Shown here piece by piece: positions 4,553 to 7,906 of a DNA stretch of 7,906 nt; position 1 is the first letter of the stretch, and each line of letters begins with the position of its first letter. Origin of the DNA: Pauljensenia sp018375675 (GTDB lineage Bacteria > Actinomycetota > Actinomycetes > Actinomycetales > Actinomycetaceae); assembly GCA_041432705.1 (NCBI GenBank), contig JAPWAE010000017.1, positions 1-7,906 of the forward strand. The letters run 5' to 3'. The position numbers and the translations under genes are program-made. The notes below the pieces were generated by a model that searched no databases, had not been told where the DNA came from, and was given only the letters and a program-made list of their open reading frames with translations.

Positions 4553-6319
4553 ATGGTGAGCGACACCGCCAACACCACCCGCATGACCGGAGCCGAGGCT
4601 ATCGTGGCCAGCCTCGAGGCCCTGGGCGTCACCGACGTGTTCGGTATGCCCGGCGGCGCAATTCTGCCGACCTACGACCCGCTGCTGGCGTCGACGTCCA
4701 TCCGCCACATTCTTGTCCGTCACGAGCAGGGCGCGGGCCACGCCGCCGAAGGCTACGCCCTGGCCACCGGTAAGGTCGGCTGCGCAATCGTGACGTCCGG
4801 CCCCGGCGCCACCAACGTGCTGACGGCTCTCGGCGACGCCTGCATGGACTCGGTCCCGATCGTCGTGATCTCCGGCCAGGTCGGCGCATCCCTGATCGGC
4901 ACCGACGCCTTCCAGGAAGCCGACGTCGTCGGCGCATCGATGCCCATCACCAAGCACTCCTTCCTCGTCACGGACCCCGCGGAGATCCCCGCGCGTCTGG
5001 CCGAGGCCTTCCACCTCGCCGGCACCGGTCGCCCCGGCCCGGTCCTCGTGGATATCACCAAGTCCGCGCAGGTCGCCGAGATGGACTTTTCCTGGCCTCC
5101 CGCCCTCGACCTGCCTGGCTACCGTGTCGCGGACAAGCCGAACATGAAGCAGGTGCGCGCGGCTGCCCGCGCGATCGCCGATGCCCAGGCTCCCGTGCTC
5201 TACGTGGGCGGCGGCATCGTGCGCTCCGGCTCCACCGAGGCCCTCGCCGACCTCGTCGAGATCACGAACGCCCCCGTTGTCACCACGCTGACCGCCCGCG
5301 GCGCGTTCCCGGACTCTGATCGCCACAACCTCGGCATGCCCGGCATGCACGGCACCGTGGCGGCCGTCGGTGCCCTCCAGCGCGCCGACCTGATCGTCGC
5401 GCTCGGCGCCCGCTTCGACGACCGCGTGACCGGCCGCCTCGACTCCTTCGCACCCCGCGCCACCGTCGTGCACATCGACATCGACGCCGCGGAGATCTCC
5501 AAGAACCGCCATGCCGACATCCCGATCGTCGCAGACCTGGCGACCGCCCTGCCGATCCTCACCGAGGAAATCGCCCAGGCCTCGTCGGAAAACAAGGCGG
5601 ACATCTCCGGCTGGTGGCGCTACCTCGATCGCCTGCGCACCAAGTACCCGATCGGATGGGCTGAGCCCGAAGACGGCATGATGGCGCCCCAGGAAGTCCT
5701 CAAGAAGCTCTCCGACAAGGTCGGCCCCGAGGCGATCTACGTGACGGGCGTGGGCCAGCACCAGATGTGGGCCGCGCAGTTCATCACGCTGGACAACCCG
5801 CGCAGCTTCATCTCCTCCTCTGGCTCCGGCACCATGGGCTACTGCATCCCCGCAGCCATGGGTGCCCAGGTCGCTGCCCCCGACAAGGTCGTGTGGGCGA
5901 TCGACGGCGACGGTTCCTTCCAGATGACCAACCAGGAACTGGCCACCTGCACGATCAACAACATCCCAATCAAGGTTGCCCTCATCAACAACTCGGTGCT
6001 GGGCATGGTGCGCCAGTGGCAGTCCCTGTTCTTCGGCAAGCGCTACTCGAACACGACGCTCAACCCCGTCGAGGGCGAGCAGATCCCCAACTTCGAGATG
6101 CTCGCGCAGGCCTACGGCATGGCCGCGCGCACCGTTCGCTCTATCGACGAGGTCGACGAGGCCATCGAATGGGCCATGTCGATCAACGATCGCCCCGTTC
6201 TCATTGACTTCCGCGTCTCCAAAGACTCGATGGTCTGGCCGATGGTCGCCGCGGGCGTGTCCAACGATGAGATTCGTTACGCCAAGGGCATGGCGCCCGA
6301 CTGGGAGGTGGAAGACTGA
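4553..6319 (+). CDS. ilvB: Acetolactate synthase large (catalytic) subunit
   Basis: Thiamine-diphosphate enzyme of the cytoplasm that condenses two pyruvates to 2-acetolactate (Val/Leu branch) or pyruvate with 2-ketobutyrate to 2-aceto-2-hydroxybutyrate (Ile branch). The 588 residues show the full three-domain plan. The N-terminal pyrimidine-binding domain has VRHEQGAGHAAEGYA (55-69), in which Glu58 is the cofactor-activating glutamate. The central domain carries GARFDDRVTG (285-294). The C-terminal diphosphate domain has the GDG...NN motif from GDGSF (452-456) to NN (479-480). Trp489 in MVRQWQ is the position whose change gives herbicide resistance in other species. Length is normal. An upstream in-frame TTG at 4523 overlaps the attenuator's T-rich tail and lacks a ribosome site, so it was rejected. 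It is the first gene of ilvBNC, controlled by the attenuator in front, and overlaps ilvN by one base. Confidence 0.97.
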   Translation: MVSDTANTTRMTGAEAIVASLEALGVTDVFGMPGGAILPTYDPLLASTSIRHILVRHEQGAGHAAEGYALATGKVGCAIVTSGPGATNVLTALGDACMDSVPIVVISGQVGASLIGTDAFQEADVVGASMPITKHSFLVTDPAEIPARLAEAFHLAGTGRPGPVLVDITKSAQVAEMDFSWPPALDLPGYRVADKPNMKQVRAAARAIADAQAPVLYVGGGIVRSGSTEALADLVEITNAPVVTTLTARGAFPDSDRHNLGMPGMHGTVAAVGALQRADLIVALGARFDDRVTGRLDSFAPRATVVHIDIDAAEISKNRHADIPIVADLATALPILTEEIAQASSENKADISGWWRYLDRLRTKYPIGWAEPEDGMMAPQEVLKKLSDKVGPEAIYVTGVGQHQMWAAQFITLDNPRSFISSSGSGTMGYCIPAAMGAQVAAPDKVVWAIDGDGSFQMTNQELATCTINNIPIKVALINNSVLGMVRQWQSLFFGKRYSNTTLNPVEGEQIPNFEMLAQAYGMAARTVRSIDEVDEAIEWAMSINDRPVLIDFRVSKDSMVWPMVAAGVSNDEIRYAKGMAPDWEVED

Positions 6320-6831
6320 TGACGAATCGTCACACTCTGGCCGTGTTGGTCGAAAACAAGCCCGGCGTGCTCACTCGCGTCGCCGCGCTTTTCGCCCGCC
6401 GTGCCTTTAATATCAAGTCGCTGACCGTGGGAGAGACCGAACACCCCGAAATCTCCCGCATGACCATCATCGTGGACGCCGACTCTGCGCCCATCGAGCA
6501 GGTGGTCAAGCAGCTCAACAAGCTCATCAACGTCCTGAAGGTCGTGGAGCTTGAACCCGAAGACTCCGTCGAACGGCGTCTGCTCATGATGAAGGTCCAG
6601 GCTGACGAGACCCGTCGCACCTCGGTCCTGCAGATCGTGGACCTGTTCCGCGCACACGTCGTCGACGTGCAACCCGAGTCGGTCGTGATCGAATCGATCG
6701 GCTCCCTACCCAAGCTGGAGGCGCTGCTGCGGGCCCTGGAGCCCTACGGCGTCACCGAACTCGTCCAGTCGGGCGCCGTGGCTATCGGCCGCGGGTCGCG
6801 CTCGATCACGGATCAACTGAAGGAGAAATGA
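6319..6831 (+). CDS. ilvN: Acetolactate synthase small (regulatory) subunit
   Basis: Regulatory partner that binds the IlvB catalytic subunit, raises its activity and makes it sensitive to valine. The 170 residues begin with an ACT domain (about 5-80): VLVENKPGVLTRVAALF at 9-25 and FNIKSLTVG at 30-38. Gly16 and Asn31 match the residues (Gly14 and Asn29 of E. coli IlvH) needed for valine feedback, so inhibition by valine is likely. The rest is the small-subunit C-terminal domain, with GRGSRSI near the end (157-163). The ATG shares its A with the TGA of ilvB (TGATG), and GGAGGT at 6304-6309 inside ilvB lies 9 bases ahead, pointing to coupled translation in proportion to ilvB. Length is typical of the long (170-aa class) small subunits. 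Confidence 0.97.
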   Translation: MTNRHTLAVLVENKPGVLTRVAALFARRAFNIKSLTVGETEHPEISRMTIIVDADSAPIEQVVKQLNKLINVLKVVELEPEDSVERRLLMMKVQADETRRTSVLQIVDLFRAHVVDVQPESVVIESIGSLPKLEALLRALEPYGVTELVQSGAVAIGRGSRSITDQLKEK

Positions 6832-6833
6832 AA

Positions 6834-7859
6834 ATGGCAGAGATCATCTACGACGACGGCGCAGACCTGTCGCTGATCCAGTCCAAGAAGGTTGCCATCA
6901 TTGGTTACGGTTCGCAGGGTCACGCTCACGCGCTGAACCTGAAGGATTCCGGAGTTGACGTGGTCGTCGGCCTGCGCCCCGGTTCCTCCTCCTGGGCCAA
7001 GGCTGAGGCCGCCGGCCTCGAGGTCAAGGACGTGGCCGAGGCCGTCGCCGAGGGCGATGTCGTCTCGCTGCTGCTGCCCGACCAGGTCCAGCGCTACGTG
7101 TACGCCGAGCAGGTTGCCCCCAACCTGAAGGAAGGCGCCGCCCTCCTCTTCGCGCACGGCTTCAACATCCGCTACGGCTACATCGAGGTCCCCGAGGGCC
7201 ACGACGTCGTCATGGTCGCCCCCAAGGGCCCCGGCCACAAGGTCCGTGAGACCTACACCCAGGGCAAGGGCACCCCGGACGTCGTCGCCGTTGAGGTGGA
7301 CGCCTCCGGCCAGGCCTGGGATCTCGTCCTGTCCTACGCGAAGGCCATCGGCGGCACCCGCGCCGGCGTCATCAAGACGACCTTCACCGAAGAGACCGAG
7401 ACCGACCTGTTCGGCGAGCAGGCTGTCCTGTGTGGCGGCGTCTCCCACCTGATCCAGGCCGGCTTCGAGACCCTGGTCGAGGCTGGCTACCAGCCCGAGA
7501 TCGCCTACTTCGAGGTCTGCCACGAGATGAAGCTGATCGTCGACCTCATCAACGAGGGTGGCATCACCAAGCAGCGCTGGTCCTGCTCCGACACCGCTGA
7601 GTACGGCGACTACGTCTCCGGCCCGCGTGTCATCAACGAGTCCTCCAAGGAGGCCATGAAGGCTGTTCTGGCCGACATCCAGGACGGCACCTTCGCCCGC
7701 AAGTTCATCGCCGATCAGGATAACGGCGCCCTCGAGTTCAAGGCGCTGCGCGCCGAGGAAGAGGCCCACCCGATCGAGAAGACCGGCCAGAAGCTGCGCA
7801 AGGCCTTCGGCTGGACCGACTCCGACGAGGACTACACCGAGGGCAGCGCCGCGCGCTGA
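6834..7859 (+). CDS. ilvC: Ketol-acid reductoisomerase (class I)
   Basis: Second common enzyme of the branched-chain pathway: it isomerises and reduces the IlvBN products to the dihydroxy acids, using Mg2+ and NAD(P)H. With 341 residues it is the short class I form. The N-terminal Rossmann fold has GYGSQGHAHAL (24-34), and GLRPGSSSW (46-54) with Arg48 and the serines suggests the usual preference for NADPH. HGFNI (108-112) holds the catalytic-site histidine. The C-terminal all-helical knotted domain has metal ligands at Asp191 and Glu195 (TETDLFGEQ) and Glu227 and Glu231 (FEVCHEMKL), plus the substrate serine 252 (CSDTAEYGDY). ATG at 6834 is chosen because AGGAG at 6821-6825 lies 8 bases upstream and relatives begin MAE; the ATG at 6828, which overlaps the ilvN stop, leaves a gap of only 2 bases. 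The last 47 bases of the window hold no terminator I can see. Confidence 0.97.
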   Translation: MAEIIYDDGADLSLIQSKKVAIIGYGSQGHAHALNLKDSGVDVVVGLRPGSSSWAKAEAAGLEVKDVAEAVAEGDVVSLLLPDQVQRYVYAEQVAPNLKEGAALLFAHGFNIRYGYIEVPEGHDVVMVAPKGPGHKVRETYTQGKGTPDVVAVEVDASGQAWDLVLSYAKAIGGTRAGVIKTTFTEETETDLFGEQAVLCGGVSHLIQAGFETLVEAGYQPEIAYFEVCHEMKLIVDLINEGGITKQRWSCSDTAEYGDYVSGPRVINESSKEAMKAVLADIQDGTFARKFIADQDNGALEFKALRAEEEAHPIEKTGQKLRKAFGWTDSDEDYTEGSAAR

Positions 7860-7906
7860 TCTCGCGGTCCGTTTCGGATAGCTTCAAGCCCCGGCCTCGT
7901 TCCCAA

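Noticed and set aside
4304..5761. 485-aa open frame on the minus strand opposite ilvB
   Set aside because: Antisense shadow of ilvB with Gly/Asp/Val/His-rich composition and no domain. It also runs through the ilv attenuator.
5838..5910. Unusual Ser/Cys in the SGSGTMGYCIPAA segment of IlvB
   Set aside because: These positions vary in actinobacterial homologues and are not catalytic, so I do not regard this as an anomaly.

Overview
The window reads as chromosomal DNA of a high-GC actinomycete, most likely from the Actinomycetaceae (Actinomyces/Schaalia type). This rests on the GC-rich codon use, the form of the 23S/5S rRNA ends, and proteins that look actinobacterial in every gene. It is a placement by eye, not a database match. 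I see no mobile element, phage gene, CRISPR array or tRNA gene.

Layout. Positions 1-396 are the tail of an rRNA operon on the + strand: the last ~100 bases of 23S rRNA, a short AT-rich spacer, a complete 5S rRNA, and a textbook intrinsic terminator. Next (568-2084, +) is a two-gene unit. It encodes a 454-aa ThrE-family threonine/serine exporter homologue, overlapped by four bases by a 51-aa single-span membrane protein with a very strong ribosome binding site. It ends at a 16-bp GAAA-capped hairpin. A 541-base non-coding stretch (2085-2625) follows. It separates this unit from a convergent gene and is rich in structure: a long imperfect inverted repeat, two 74-bp direct repeats 118 bp apart, and two hairpins close to the end of the opposite gene. 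The minus-strand gene (4218-2626) is an AspT/YidE-type secondary transporter with two RCK_C domains.

From about 4370 to 7859 (+) lies the branched-chain amino acid operon ilvB-ilvN-ilvC: acetolactate synthase large and small subunits, then ketol-acid reductoisomerase. It is preceded by a transcription attenuator: a 23-residue leader peptide with ten Ile/Leu/Val codons, a 10-bp hairpin overlapping its end, and a hairpin followed by six T residues. Within the operon ilvB and ilvN overlap by one base and ilvN and ilvC are almost contiguous, so translational coupling is likely.

How it fits together. IlvBN makes acetolactate or acetohydroxybutyrate and IlvC converts these to the dihydroxy acids on the way to Val, Leu and Ile. 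The leader peptide would sense charged Ile/Leu/Val tRNA, and the ACT domain of IlvN would sense valine itself. The two transporter genes are in separate transcription units, but both belong to families linked to amino acid or small-acid export. The least explained parts are the structured repeats at 2202-2487, the 51-aa membrane protein, and the apparently leaderless start of the ilv leader peptide.
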